DNA of 64,000 nucleotides from contig CAIJQQ010000003.1 of NCBI GenBank assembly GCA_903822825.1, positions 1 to 64,000 of the forward strand. Direction: 5' to 3'. This DNA comes from an uncultured Burkholderiales bacterium. Lineage in GTDB: Bacteria > Pseudomonadota > Gammaproteobacteria > Burkholderiales > Burkholderiaceae_C. Of this stretch, positions 1 to 10,617 are shown in pieces (position 1 is the first letter of the stretch; every line of letters starts with the position of its first letter). Below the pieces are notes generated by a model. The model saw only the letters and a list, made by a program, of their open reading frames with translations. It was not told the origin of the DNA and searched no databases. The translations under genes and the position numbers were made by a program.

Positions 1-1050
1 GGCCTGGACGTCAAGCACGGGGTGAAATTCGTGCTGAGCAAGGAAGCCAGCTGGGCCGGTGTGCGCGACAAGTTGGTCAATGGCGAACTCGACTTTGCCC
101 ATGTTCTTTATGGCCTGGTGTATGGCGTGCATTTGGGCATCTCCGGCCCCAAAAAAGACATGGCCGTGCTGATGACGCTCAACAACAATGGCCAAGCCAT
201 CACGCTGTCCAAAAAGCTGGCCGACAAAGGCGCGGTCGATGGCGCGGGGCTGGCCAAGCTGATGCAAAGCGACAAGCGCGACTACACCTTTGCACAAACC
301 TTCCCGACAGGCACCCACGCCATGTGGCTTTATTACTGGTTGGCGACCTACGGCATCAACCCGCTCAAAGACGCCAAAGTCATCACCGTGCCGCCGCCTC
401 AGATGGTGGCCAACATGCGCGTGGGCAACATGGACGGCTTTTGTGTGGGCGAGCCCTGGAACCACCGCGCCATCATGGACGGCATCGGTGTGACAGTCGC
501 CACCACGCAGGACATCTGGAAAGACCACCCTGAAAAGGTGTTGGGCACCACTGCCGAGTTCGTCAACAAATACCCCAACACCGCACGCGCTGTGACGGCG
601 GCGATCATCGAAGCGGGCCAGTGGATCGACGCCAGCTTGCAAAACAAGCTCAAGATGGCCGAGACCGTGGCCGACAAATCCTACGTGAACACCGGTGTTG
701 ACGCGATCAACCAGCGCATTCTGGGTCGCTACCAAAATGGCATGGGCAAGACCTGGGACGACCCCAACCACATGAAGTTCTACAACGAAGGCACGGTGAA
801 CTTCCCCTACCTGTCCGACGGTATGTGGTTCCTGACCCAGCACAAGCGCTGGGGCTTGCTCAAAGACCACCCTGACTACCTGGGCGTAGCCAAGCAAATC
901 AACCAAATCGCACTCTATAAAGAGGCGGCCACCGCAGCCAAGGCTCCTGTACCCAAGAGTGAGATGCGCAGCCACAAGCTGATCGACGGTGTGGTTTGGG
1001 ACGGCAAGGATCCCAAAAAATACGCAGACAGCTTCAAAGTCAAAGCCTGA
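1..1050 (+). CDS. nrtA: Nitrate ABC transporter substrate-binding protein (NrtA/NasF-like), 5' end outside window
   Basis: Open frame from base 1; NrtA-like segments (GTHAMWLYYWLATYGINPLKD, VGEPWNHRAI); followed by permease, ATPase and nir/nas genes. Confidence 0.85.
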   Translation, partial: GLDVKHGVKFVLSKEASWAGVRDKLVNGELDFAHVLYGLVYGVHLGISGPKKDMAVLMTLNNNGQAITLSKKLADKGAVDGAGLAKLMQSDKRDYTFAQTFPTGTHAMWLYYWLATYGINPLKDAKVITVPPPQMVANMRVGNMDGFCVGEPWNHRAIMDGIGVTVATTQDIWKDHPEKVLGTTAEFVNKYPNTARAVTAAIIEAGQWIDASLQNKLKMAETVADKSYVNTGVDAINQRILGRYQNGMGKTWDDPNHMKFYNEGTVNFPYLSDGMWFLTQHKRWGLLKDHPDYLGVAKQINQIALYKEAATAAKAPVPKSEMRSHKLIDGVVWDGKDPKKYADSFKVKA

Positions 1051-1061
1051 AGGGAAGCACC

Positions 1062-1970
1062 ATGGTCAGCGCCGTTTTCCATTCACCCACGGGGAGCAAA
1101 AATGCCCCTGTACCGGTCGCGCCTCCAACGGCTGAAGAAGCAATGGCAGCCAACGCCGCCGCTGCCGAGGCAATGCTGCGCGCCCGCCAGTGGCACACCT
1201 TCTGGATGGCGGTCTTGCCGCCACTCATGGGTCTGGGTCTGCTGATTGGTTTGTGGTCACTGGTATCCATCACCACCAAGGGGAGCATCCCCAGCCCTTA
1301 TGAAACCGGCGTGCAAGCCATCGAGATCTTCAGCGATCCGTTTTACCGCAAGGGCCCCAACGACCAAGGCGTGGGCTGGAATGTGCTGATGTCCCTTGAG
1401 CGCGTGGCCGTGGGCTTTGGCCTGGCTGCACTCGTCGGCATTCCGGCGGGCTTTGTGATTGGGCGCTTCACCTTCCTATCGCGCATGTTCAACCCGCTCA
1501 TCAGCTTGCTGCGCCCGGTGTCGCCGCTGGCGTGGCTACCGATCGGTTTGCTGGTGTTCAAAGGGGCGAACCCGGCGGCCATCTGGACGATTTTCATATG
1601 CTCTATCTGGCCCATGATCATCAATACTGCCGTCGGCGTGCAGCGCGTACCGCAGGACTACCTCAACGTGGCGCGGGTGCTGAACCTGTCGGAATGGAAG
1701 ATCGCCACCACCATTCTTTTTCCAGCCGTGCTGCCTTACATGCTGACCGGTGTGCGCCTGGCCGTGGGTACAGCCTGGCTGGTGATCGTGGCCGCCGAGA
1801 TGCTGACGGGCGGTGTGGGCATCGGCTTTTGGGTCTGGGACGAGTGGAACAACTTGAACGTGAAGAACATCATCATCGCGATCTTCGTGATCGGCGGTGT
1901 GGGCTTGATTTTGGAATACGCACTGATCCGCATCGCCACCGCTTTCACTTATGAGGAGGTTGCATCATGA
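1062..1970 (+). CDS. nrtB: Nitrate ABC transporter permease (NrtB)
   Basis: Multi-TM protein with binding-protein-dependent transport permease pattern (EWKIATTILFPAVLPYMLTGVRLAVGTAWLVIVAAEML); start taken at ATG 1062. Confidence 0.87.
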   Translation: MVSAVFHSPTGSKNAPVPVAPPTAEEAMAANAAAAEAMLRARQWHTFWMAVLPPLMGLGLLIGLWSLVSITTKGSIPSPYETGVQAIEIFSDPFYRKGPNDQGVGWNVLMSLERVAVGFGLAALVGIPAGFVIGRFTFLSRMFNPLISLLRPVSPLAWLPIGLLVFKGANPAAIWTIFICSIWPMIINTAVGVQRVPQDYLNVARVLNLSEWKIATTILFPAVLPYMLTGVRLAVGTAWLVIVAAEMLTGGVGIGFWVWDEWNNLNVKNIIIAIFVIGGVGLILEYALIRIATAFTYEEVAS

Positions 1971-2773
1971 ACAGCGATGCGAAATTCATCCAGATCCAAA
2001 GCGTTGAACAAACCTTCAAGACCAACAAGGGGTTTTTTCCGGCACTGCGTGGCATCCACCTGGACATCGCCAAGGGCGAATTCGTTACCCTGATCGGCCA
2101 CTCGGGTTGCGGCAAGTCCACCTTGCTCAACCTGATCGCTGGGCTGACAGCACCGACTGCTGGCGTGCTGCTGTGCGCCAACCGGGAGATCGCAGGCCCC
2201 GGCCCCGAGCGTGCCGTCGTCTTCCAAAACCATTCGCTGCTGCCGTGGCTCACCTGCTTTGACAACGTGCATCTGGGCATTGAACGCGTATTTGGCCAGA
2301 CCGAAAACAAGGCCCAGTTGCGTGCCCGCACCGACGCGGCACTGGCCATGGTCGGCTTGAGTCATGCAGCGCAAAAACGTCCTGGCGAAATCTCGGGCGG
2401 CATGAAGCAGCGCGTGGGCATTGCCCGTGCATTGGCGATGGAGCCCAAAGTGCTGTTGATGGACGAGCCCTTTGGGGCACTGGATGCTTTGACACGCGCC
2501 AAATTGCAAGACGAGCTGCTCGAGATCGTGGCCCGCACCCAAAGCACCGTGGTCATGGTCACGCACGACGTAGACGAAGCCGTGTTGCTGTCAGACAAGA
2601 TCGTGATGATGACCAACGGCCCCGCTGCCACGATTGGTGAGGTGCTCAGCGTTCAATTACCCCGCCCGCGTCAACGCGTGGAACTGGCCGAAAGCGCCCA
2701 ATACCAGCGTTACCGCAAAGCGGTGATCGACTTTCTTTACACGCGCCAGGCGCACGTTGAAAAAACCGCTTAA
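1967..2773 (+). CDS. Nitrate ABC transporter ATP-binding protein (NrtD-like)
   Basis: Walker A GHSGCGKST, signature SGGMKQR, Walker B LLMDEPFGALD; overlaps the permease stop by 4 nt. Confidence 0.88.
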   Translation: MNSDAKFIQIQSVEQTFKTNKGFFPALRGIHLDIAKGEFVTLIGHSGCGKSTLLNLIAGLTAPTAGVLLCANREIAGPGPERAVVFQNHSLLPWLTCFDNVHLGIERVFGQTENKAQLRARTDAALAMVGLSHAAQKRPGEISGGMKQRVGIARALAMEPKVLLMDEPFGALDALTRAKLQDELLEIVARTQSTVVMVTHDVDEAVLLSDKIVMMTNGPAATIGEVLSVQLPRPRQRVELAESAQYQRYRKAVIDFLYTRQAHVEKTA

Positions 2774-2783
2774 GGACAAGACC

Positions 2784-5252
2784 ATGGACATGCGCGTCAA
2801 CAGCAAAGAAAAAATGAAACTGGTCATGGTCGGCAACGGCATGGCCGGGATCCGTGCCATCGAAGAGCTGCTCAAGCTCGCACCCGACCTGTACGACATC
2901 GCCGTGTTTGGTGCCGAGCCACACCCCAACTACAACCGGATCCTGCTCTCGCCCGTGCTGGCGGGTGAACAAACGCTGGACGAAATCGTGCTCAACGACT
3001 GGGCCTGGTACAAAGACAACAGCATCACGCTGCACGCTGGCTGGAATGTCAAAGAGGTCGACCGCGTCCAGCGCACCGTGAGCGCAGAAAACGCTGCAGG
3101 CGAAACGCTGACGACGCCTTACGACCGACTGGTGATCGCCACCGGCTCCAACCCCTTCATCTTGCCCCTGCCCGGCAAAGACCTGCAAGGCGTGCTGGCC
3201 TACCGCGACATCGCCGACACGCAGGCCATGATCGATGCGGCCACAAAGTACAAGTACGCCGTCGTCATCGGCGGCGGCCTGTTGGGCCTGGAAGCGGCCA
3301 ATGGCCTGATGAAGCGCGGCATGCAGGTCACTGTGATCCATGCCTGCGACTGGCTGATGGAGCGCCAACTCGACAAGGTCGCGGCGCAAATGCTGCAAGC
3401 CTCGCTCGAAGCGCGCGGCATGCAGTTCCGCATGAGCGCGCAGACCACAGCCCTGATCGGTGACGAGTCTGGTCGAGTCAGCAAAGTCGAATTCAAGGAC
3501 GGCTCGCATGTGCCCGCCAACTTGGTGGTCATGGCCGTGGGCATCCGCCCCAACACGGCGCTGGCCGAAAGCATGGGCCTGCATGTGAACCGTGGCATCG
3601 TGGTGAGCGACACCTTGCAAACCGTGACCGATCCGCGCATCTGGGCAGTGGGCGAATGCGCCGCGCATCGGGGCATGGCCTACGGTCTGGTGGCCCCGCT
3701 GTTTGAGCAAGGCAAAGTGCTGGCCAACCACCTGGCCGAGTTCGGCATTGCACGCTACACCGGGTCACTGACTTCGACCAAACTCAAGGTCACGGGCATC
3801 GACCTCTTCAGCGCGGGCGACTTCATGGGCAGCCCGGAGTGTGAAGAGATCGTCATGAGCGACCCCGCGGGCGGCGTCTACAAAAAGCTGGTGCTCAAGG
3901 GCGACCAACTGGTGGGTGCTTGCCTGTATGGCGACACGGTGGACGGCAGCTGGTATTTCAAGTTGCTGCGTGACGGGCGCAGCGTGGCCGACATCCGCGA
4001 CAAGCTGATGTTTGGCGAATCGAACATTGGCGATGTGGGCCACCAGGGCCAAAGCAAAGCCGCTGCCATGAAGGATGCTGACGAGGTCTGCGGCTGCAAT
4101 GGCGTGACCAAGGGCGCGATTTGCAAGTCCATCAAGGACAAGGGCTTGTTCACACTGGACGAAGTGCGCAAGCAGACCAAAGCCAGCGCCAGCTGCGGCT
4201 CCTGCACCGGGCTGGTTGAGCAGATTTTGATGTTCACTGCCGGAGGTGACTATTCGGCCACGCCCAAGCTCAAACCCATGTGCGGCTGCACCGAGCACGG
4301 CCACCAAGCGGTGCGCAACGCGGTGCGCGACCACAAACTGCTCACGGTGGGTGGCGTTTTCAAGTTCATGAGCTGGCGCACGCCCAACGGCTGCGCCAGT
4401 TGCCGCCCAGCCGTCAACTACTACCTGATCAGCACCTGGCCCAAAGAGGCGCAAGACGATCCGCAAAGCCGTTTCATCAATGAACGCAGCCACGCCAACA
4501 TCCAAAAAGACGGCACCTACAGCGTGATCCCGCGCATGTGGGCGGGCGAGACCACCGCCGCCGAGCTGCGCCGCATCGCCGATGTGGTCGACAAGTACAA
4601 GATCCCGACCGTGAAGGTCACGGGCGGTCAGCGGATCGACTTGCTGGGCGTCAAAAAAGAAGACCTGGTCGGTGTCTGGAAAGACATTGGCATGCCTTGC
4701 GGCCACGCTTATGCCAAGGCTCTGCGCACAGTGAAGACCTGCGTGGGCAGCGAATGGTGCCGCATGGGCACGCAAGACAGCACACAAATGGGCAAGGACC
4801 TGGAAAAAGCCATGTGGCGCATGTACGCGCCGCACAAGGTCAAGTTTGCCGTATCGGGCTGTCCTCGCAACTGTGCAGAAGCGGGCATCAAGGATGTGGG
4901 CATCATCGGCGTGGACTCAGGCTGGGAGATGTATGTGGGCGGGAACGGCGGCATCAAGACCGAAGTGGCGCACTTTTTCACCAAACTCAAAACTGCCGAA
5001 GAGGTGCTGGAGTACACCGGGGCATTCATGCAGCTGTACCGCGAAGAAGGCTGGTACCTGGAGCGCACGGTGCACTACATCAACCGGGTGGGTCTGGATT
5101 ACGTGAAGAAAAAAATCCTGGAAGACGCCCCGCTGCGCCAAGCCCTGTGGGCCAAATTGCAAGCGGCGCTTGAGGGCGAGCCCGATCCGTGGTTCGAGTT
5201 GCAAGAAGCCAAGGTGGACACCCGCCAGTTCGAGCCCCTTGTGACCGCCTGA
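2784..5252 (+). CDS. nirB: Nitrite reductase [NAD(P)H] large subunit
   Basis: FAD/NAD domains (VVIGGGLLGLEAA), two BFD-like Cys clusters (CGCNGVTKGAI, CGCTEHGH), sulfite/nitrite reductase siroheme motif (VSGCPRNCAEA). Confidence 0.95.
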   Translation: MDMRVNSKEKMKLVMVGNGMAGIRAIEELLKLAPDLYDIAVFGAEPHPNYNRILLSPVLAGEQTLDEIVLNDWAWYKDNSITLHAGWNVKEVDRVQRTVSAENAAGETLTTPYDRLVIATGSNPFILPLPGKDLQGVLAYRDIADTQAMIDAATKYKYAVVIGGGLLGLEAANGLMKRGMQVTVIHACDWLMERQLDKVAAQMLQASLEARGMQFRMSAQTTALIGDESGRVSKVEFKDGSHVPANLVVMAVGIRPNTALAESMGLHVNRGIVVSDTLQTVTDPRIWAVGECAAHRGMAYGLVAPLFEQGKVLANHLAEFGIARYTGSLTSTKLKVTGIDLFSAGDFMGSPECEEIVMSDPAGGVYKKLVLKGDQLVGACLYGDTVDGSWYFKLLRDGRSVADIRDKLMFGESNIGDVGHQGQSKAAAMKDADEVCGCNGVTKGAICKSIKDKGLFTLDEVRKQTKASASCGSCTGLVEQILMFTAGGDYSATPKLKPMCGCTEHGHQAVRNAVRDHKLLTVGGVFKFMSWRTPNGCASCRPAVNYYLISTWPKEAQDDPQSRFINERSHANIQKDGTYSVIPRMWAGETTAAELRRIADVVDKYKIPTVKVTGGQRIDLLGVKKEDLVGVWKDIGMPCGHAYAKALRTVKTCVGSEWCRMGTQDSTQMGKDLEKAMWRMYAPHKVKFAVSGCPRNCAEAGIKDVGIIGVDSGWEMYVGGNGGIKTEVAHFFTKLKTAEEVLEYTGAFMQLYREEGWYLERTVHYINRVGLDYVKKKILEDAPLRQALWAKLQAALEGEPDPWFELQEAKVDTRQFEPLVTA

Positions 5253-5271
5253 CGCAAGAGAAGGAGTTGCC

Positions 5272-5652
5272 ATGACCGCATGGAAAGAAATTTGCCGATT
5301 GGAAGATATCCCGGTGCTGGGCTCTCGCCGCGTGGCGCGTGATCAAGGCATCGACGTGGCCGTGTTCCGCAACGACGCCGATGAAGTGTTCGCCCTGCTC
5401 GACCGCTGCCCGCACAAAGGCGGCCCCTTGTCGCAAGGCATTGTGTTTGGCACCAGCGTGGCCTGCCCCCTGCACAACTGGACGATTGGCCTGTGCGACG
5501 GACAGGCGCAAGCGCCCGACAAAGGCTGCACGCCGCGCTTTGAGGTAAAGCTTGAATCCGGCCTGGTGTTTTTGAATGCAGACGAATTGGTCGGTCTCGG
5601 AACAGATCTGGCACGTCCCATCGCAGGGCCTGTTTCGCGCAAAACAGTCTGA
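5272..5652 (+). CDS. nirD: Nitrite reductase small subunit, Rieske-type
   Basis: Rieske motifs CPHKGGPL and CPLHNW; directly after nirB. Confidence 0.92.
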   Translation: MTAWKEICRLEDIPVLGSRRVARDQGIDVAVFRNDADEVFALLDRCPHKGGPLSQGIVFGTSVACPLHNWTIGLCDGQAQAPDKGCTPRFEVKLESGLVFLNADELVGLGTDLARPIAGPVSRKTV

Positions 5653-5668
5653 ACCTGAGCCCACGCGC

Positions 5669-8530
5669 ATGGTCCCTATCCTGCAAGAAACCCCATCCAC
5701 TTGCCCCTATTGCGGCGTGGGCTGCGGCGTGATCATCGAGACACGCAGCGGCCAAATCACTGGCGTGCGCGGTGACCCGGACCACCCTGCCAATTTCGGC
5801 CGCTTGTGCACCAAGGGCCAGTCATTGCACCTGACGGCTGCGCCCCAGGTGACGGCGCAAACCCGCTTGCTCACGCCCCAGTGGCGGCCTGTGCGGGGTG
5901 AGGCCACGCAGGCGATGGGCTGGAGCGACGCCATGGGCATGGCCAGCCAGCGTCTGGCCACCATCGTGCAAAACCACGGGCCGGACGCGCTGGGCTTTTA
6001 CATCTCGGGCCAGTTGCTCACCGAAGACTATTACATCTTCAACAAACTGGCCAAGGGCCTTTTGGGCACCAACAACATCGACAGCAACTCGCGCCTGTGC
6101 ATGAGCAGCGCCGTGGCCGGCTACAAAATGACGCTGGGTGCTGACGCCCCGCCCGCTTGCTACGACGACATTGCACACGCGCAATGCCTGTTCATCGCGG
6201 GCAGCAATGCGGCCTGGGCGCATCCGATTTTGTTTCGCCGCATCGAAGACGCCAAGCGCGCCAACCCGGCGCTCAAAATGGTGGTGGTCGATCCGCGCCA
6301 CACCGACACTGCCGACATGGCCGACTTGCACCTGGCCATACAGCCCGGCACCGACGTGATGCTGTTCCACGGCCTGCTGCACATCATGCTGGCCCGGGGC
6401 TGGACGCAACCCCACTTCATCGACGCTCACACCAGCGGCTTTGAAGCCTTGCAAGCGCTGGTGGCCGAGCACACGCCTGCGCATGTGGCACAAATTTGCG
6501 GCGTGCCCGAAGCTGACCTTGACACCGCGGCCCGCTGGTTTGCGGGCGTTCAAGACACAGGCGCTGAACGAACACCAACCCTCAGCTTGTATTGCCAAGG
6601 ACTGAACCAGTCGAGCAATGGCACGGCCAAAAACGCTGCGCTCATCAACCTGCACCTGGCCACCCAGCAAATCGGCCGCCCAGGGGCCGGTCCGCTGTCG
6701 CTGACGGGTCAGCCCAACGCCATGGGTGGGCGCGAAGTGGGTGGCATGGCCAACCTGATGTCGGCCCACCGCGATCTGGCCAACCCGCAGCACCGCGCCG
6801 AAGTGGCGGCACTATGGGGTGTTCAAGATGTACCGGCCAAGCCGGGCCTCACCGCAGTAGAGATGTTTGAGGCTGCGGCAGACGGGCAAATCAAAGCCCT
6901 GTGGATCGCTTGCACCAACCCAGCACAATCCATGCCCGACCAAAAAACCGTGCGCCGCGCCCTGCAACGCGCCGAGTTCGTGGTGGTGCAAGAAGCCTTT
7001 GCCACCGCCGCAACGTGCGACTACGCCGACCTGCTGTTGCCCGCCACCACCTGGGGCGAAAAAGAAGGCACCGTGACCAACAGCGAGCGACGCATCAGCC
7101 GCGTTCGCGCCGCTGTGGTCGCACCCGGTCAGGCTCGCGCCGACTGGGCCATCGCAGCAGACTTGGGCCAACGCCTGGCCGTGGCGCTGGGCCGCCCCCA
7201 AGACGCCCGCCTGATGCATTACGCGAGCCCCCAGGCGATCTGGAACGAGCACCGCGAAAGCACAAGAGGCCGCGACCTTGACATCACGGGTCTGAGCTAC
7301 GCCCGCCTGGAAACCACAGGCCCTGCCCAATGGCCACTGCCCGAGGGGGCCAGCACCGGGCAAGACCGTTTGTATGCCGATGGGCAGTTCCCCACGGCCG
7401 ACGGACGCGCCCGTTTTGCAGCCGTCAGCTGGCAGCCCGTGGCAGAAGAGCGCATCTCGCAGTATCCGTTTTCACTGACAACCGGCCGCCTGCGCGACCA
7501 GTGGCACGGCATGACCCGCACCGGCACCGCAGGCCGCTTGATGGCCCACAGCCCCGAGCCTTGCGTGCAAATGAATGCGCAAGACGCCCTGCGGCTGGGT
7601 CTACAAGACGGCGAGTTGGTGAAGGTGCGTAGCAAGCGCGGCAGCTTGGTGCTGCCCGTGCAGTCCAGCACGCAAGTCGCCGCCTCGCAAGCCTTCATCG
7701 CCATGCATTGGGGCCCAGAGGTGCTGAGTGGCCGCGATGCACAGGGCGAAGCCGGACTGGGCGTGAATGTGCTCACCACATCGAGCTACTGTGCCACGTC
7801 CAAGCAACCCGAACTCAAGCACGCGGCGGTGCAGATCACCCGTGCCGCCCTGTCGGTCGATGCCACATGGCAAGTGACGGCCATGGCCTGGCTGCCCAGC
7901 AAGGAGGTCTGGAAAGTTCGACAGCACTTGCAAAAACTGCTGTCGCAATTCGACTTTGCCTACCTGGTGCCTTTCACCGACCCCAGCGTGGCTCTGGCAG
8001 ACCAGGCCCCACGCACCGGCTTGCTCCTGCGTGCGGCCTGCATTCAGCTTGCCGATGCCGCGCTGCTGCACACCGTGGCCGAGGCCATGGGCCTGAACAG
8101 CCCGGACACCTTGCACTACCGAGACGCGGTGCGCATGCAACGCCGCTCGGTCAAGCTGAGCGCACCCGATGTGCGCCAGCCCAGCAACCAAGACCAGCGC
8201 AAACTGCAAGGCTTTTTGGTCGCAGGCGACAGCCGCTCAGCGCGCTGGCTCAAGACTTTGTTGCAAGAAGCCACCCCGATGAACTGGCCAGCCCGACAGT
8301 GGCTGATGGCGTCAGACGCACCACCCGAAGGCGCAGCCACCGTCAGCCGGCAAGTGTGCGGCTGCCTGAACGTGCGCGAAGACGACATTGCCGCCTGCCT
8401 GCAAACCCAAGCGGGCAGCGAAGAGCACCGCCTTGCGGGACTGCAAGGCCAGCTGCGCTGCGGCACCCAGTGCGGATCGTGCATGCCCGAGCTGCGCAAG
8501 ATCATCCGACTGGCGCAACAGCCAGCCTGA
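5669..8530 (+). CDS. nasA: Assimilatory nitrate reductase catalytic subunit with C-terminal BFD-like [2Fe-2S] domain
   Basis: N-terminal CPYCGVGCGV 4Fe-4S motif, molybdopterin oxidoreductase domains, C-terminal CGCLNVRED...CGTQCGSCMPELRKII. Confidence 0.93.
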   Translation: MVPILQETPSTCPYCGVGCGVIIETRSGQITGVRGDPDHPANFGRLCTKGQSLHLTAAPQVTAQTRLLTPQWRPVRGEATQAMGWSDAMGMASQRLATIVQNHGPDALGFYISGQLLTEDYYIFNKLAKGLLGTNNIDSNSRLCMSSAVAGYKMTLGADAPPACYDDIAHAQCLFIAGSNAAWAHPILFRRIEDAKRANPALKMVVVDPRHTDTADMADLHLAIQPGTDVMLFHGLLHIMLARGWTQPHFIDAHTSGFEALQALVAEHTPAHVAQICGVPEADLDTAARWFAGVQDTGAERTPTLSLYCQGLNQSSNGTAKNAALINLHLATQQIGRPGAGPLSLTGQPNAMGGREVGGMANLMSAHRDLANPQHRAEVAALWGVQDVPAKPGLTAVEMFEAAADGQIKALWIACTNPAQSMPDQKTVRRALQRAEFVVVQEAFATAATCDYADLLLPATTWGEKEGTVTNSERRISRVRAAVVAPGQARADWAIAADLGQRLAVALGRPQDARLMHYASPQAIWNEHRESTRGRDLDITGLSYARLETTGPAQWPLPEGASTGQDRLYADGQFPTADGRARFAAVSWQPVAEERISQYPFSLTTGRLRDQWHGMTRTGTAGRLMAHSPEPCVQMNAQDALRLGLQDGELVKVRSKRGSLVLPVQSSTQVAASQAFIAMHWGPEVLSGRDAQGEAGLGVNVLTTSSYCATSKQPELKHAAVQITRAALSVDATWQVTAMAWLPSKEVWKVRQHLQKLLSQFDFAYLVPFTDPSVALADQAPRTGLLLRAACIQLADAALLHTVAEAMGLNSPDTLHYRDAVRMQRRSVKLSAPDVRQPSNQDQRKLQGFLVAGDSRSARWLKTLLQEATPMNWPARQWLMASDAPPEGAATVSRQVCGCLNVREDDIAACLQTQAGSEEHRLAGLQGQLRCGTQCGSCMPELRKIIRLAQQPA

Positions 8531-8584
8531 AGCGCGCATACCCATATAACGGACAGTTATCTGACTTCCTTCACAATCGAGCGC

Positions 8585-9499
8585 ATGGGAATTGGCCACT
8601 ACATCAAGGACATTGGACGCGGCAAAGACGGCGCCCGTGCACTTGGCCGCGCGCAAGCGGCAGACCTGATGGGCCTGATCTTGGACCAGCAAGTGAGCGA
8701 CCTGGAGCTGGGTGCTTTTTGCATCGCCATGCGCATCAAGGGCGAAACACCCGAAGAGATGGCCGGTTTTCTGGATGCAACGCACCAACGCCTGAACAAA
8801 GTTCACAACGGTCAAGCCCCCACCGTGGTGCTGCCCAGCTACAACGGCGCACGCAAACTGCCGGTGCTCACGCCCTTGCTGGCCCTGCTGTTGGCGCGTG
8901 AGGGCGTGGCGGTGGTGATGCACGGCACGGCCACCGAAGACAAGCGGGTGAGCAGCCAAGCGGTGCTGGCCGAATTGGGCATTGACGCATTGGACATTTC
9001 AGCATCAGGAGCGCCACCCCAGGTGAACGCCGGTGAAACGGTTTTTGTGCCTACGGGCGGGCTGAACGCTGGGCTGGAGCGCCTGCTTTCCGTTCGCCGC
9101 GTGGTGGGTCTGCGCAACCCCGGGCACAGCTTGGTCAAGCTCATGAACCCCTGCGATGGCCCAGCTCTGGTGGTAAGCAGCTACACCCACCCCGAATATT
9201 TGCTGTCCATGTCGGCCACCTTTGCCCTGACCGGGCAACACGCCCTGTTGCTGCGCGGCACCGAAGGCGAAAGCGTGGCCGATGCCCGACGCACCCCTGC
9301 GATGGACGTTTTCAAAGACAGGCAAACGCGGCGTGTGCAGCCCCCGCAAGAAGGCTCGCTCGTGCAAGTGCCCGACCTGCCTGGCCCAGACGCGGTGGCC
9401 ACGGCGACTTACATCCAGCGCGTTTTGCGCGGTGAATTGCCCGTGCCACAGGCGATTGCACTGCAAGTCCAACACATCCTGCACGAGGTCAAGCCATGA
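8585..9499 (+). CDS. ybiB: YbiB-like protein (anthranilate phosphoribosyltransferase fold, DNA-binding family)
   Basis: Glycosyltransferase-family-3-like architecture (GIGHYIKDIGRGKDGAR, RNPGHSLVKLMNP); positioned between nasA and cobA. Confidence 0.75.
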   Translation: MGIGHYIKDIGRGKDGARALGRAQAADLMGLILDQQVSDLELGAFCIAMRIKGETPEEMAGFLDATHQRLNKVHNGQAPTVVLPSYNGARKLPVLTPLLALLLAREGVAVVMHGTATEDKRVSSQAVLAELGIDALDISASGAPPQVNAGETVFVPTGGLNAGLERLLSVRRVVGLRNPGHSLVKLMNPCDGPALVVSSYTHPEYLLSMSATFALTGQHALLLRGTEGESVADARRTPAMDVFKDRQTRRVQPPQEGSLVQVPDLPGPDAVATATYIQRVLRGELPVPQAIALQVQHILHEVKP

Positions 9500-10275
9500 A
9501 CACACCCCGCACAGGCCGCTGCACCTTGGTTGGCGCAGGCCCCGGTGACCCTGAGCTGCTGACCCTCAAAGCCGTGAAAGCGATTGCCAGCGCCACAGTC
9601 ATTTTGGTGGACGACCTGGTCAACGACGCTGTGCTCGAACATGCCTCGCCCAGCGCCCGCATCGTGCATGTGGGCAAGCGCGGTGGCTGCAAAAGCACGC
9701 CTCAGGCCTTCATCGACAAACTGATGATCACCGCCGTGCAAGAAGGCGAGCAGGTGGTGCGCCTGAAGGGCGGCGACCCGTTCATCTTTGGCCGAGGTGG
9801 TGAAGAAGTCGAACACCTGCGCCAAGCAGGCATCGACGTCGAGGTGGTCAACGGCATCACCTCGGGCCTTGCAGGTATGAGCAGCCTGGGTGCGCCGCTG
9901 ACCCACCGCGAGCACGCGCATGGCGTGGTGTTTGTGACCGGTCATGCCAAACCCGGCGACAGCGGTACCGATTGGGCTCAACTGGCTGCCACCGCTCGAC
10001 AGTCCAAACTGACGCTGGTCATTTACATGGGCGTGAGCAGTCTGGAGCACATCAGGGCTGGTTTATTGCAAGGCCTGCCCGCACACACACCCGTGGCCAT
10101 AGTGCAGCACGCCAGTTTGCCCCGGCAGCGTGAAGCGCTGACGACACTCGATGAGGTGGTGGGCACCATAGCCCGCGAAGGCCTGCACAGCCCAAGCATC
10201 ATCGTGGTGGGTGATGTGGTGAAGGGTGCGCGGGCTTGGGCCTCGCAGCCAAATGCCTCACAAAAAGTGGCTTGA
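9496..10275 (+). CDS. cobA: Uroporphyrinogen-III C-methyltransferase
   Basis: LVGAGPGDPELLTLKA, VRLKGGDPFIFGRGGEE, PLTHRE motifs; siroheme supply for NirB. Confidence 0.94.
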   Translation: MNTPRTGRCTLVGAGPGDPELLTLKAVKAIASATVILVDDLVNDAVLEHASPSARIVHVGKRGGCKSTPQAFIDKLMITAVQEGEQVVRLKGGDPFIFGRGGEEVEHLRQAGIDVEVVNGITSGLAGMSSLGAPLTHREHAHGVVFVTGHAKPGDSGTDWAQLAATARQSKLTLVIYMGVSSLEHIRAGLLQGLPAHTPVAIVQHASLPRQREALTTLDEVVGTIAREGLHSPSIIVVGDVVKGARAWASQPNASQKVA

Positions 10276-10277
10276 TT

Positions 10278-10607
10278 TCAGCCCCAGCTGCGCGTGAGCA
10301 GCTCATCGAGGGCATCGGCGATCACCTGCCCCTGATCGGCCAGATGGCCCACACACTCGCCCAACTGCTCGCTGGCCACAGAAACCATGTCCAGCGGGTG
10401 CAACACCAAGGTCTGCCCCTTGATTTTGAACACTGGGTTCATGCGCGTGCCTGCCACTTTGGCCCCGGCTGCTAAGGCCGAGCGCAGCACGAGCGGGACC
10501 ACGACCCTTCGACGGTAGCCGTCAAACAGCGAAGACTGCACCACGACCACCATGGGCACGGTGGCCCGCATGGGGCCTGGGTTCAGGTGAACATCGTATT
10601 GCGGCAT
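10278..10607 (-). CDS. ccdB: CcdB family toxin
   Basis: MPQYDVHLNP...VVVVQSSLFDGYRRRVVVPLV...MNPVFKIKGQTLVLHPLDMVSV, typical CcdB pattern; immediately downstream of a CcdA-like gene. Confidence 0.9.
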   Translation of the reverse strand: MPQYDVHLNPGPMRATVPMVVVVQSSLFDGYRRRVVVPLVLRSALAAGAKVAGTRMNPVFKIKGQTLVLHPLDMVSVASEQLGECVGHLADQGQVIADALDELLTRSWG

Positions 10608-10617
10608 CGCTGAGGTT

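Noticed and set aside
2646-4835. Long minus-strand ORFs (2646-3731, 3765-4835)
   Set aside because: Antisense to nirB; no recognisable domain.
5669-8530. C-terminal Fe-S domain on the nitrate reductase as a novel fusion
   Set aside because: BFD-like C-terminal domains are already known in assimilatory NasA proteins, so this is not reported as unusual.
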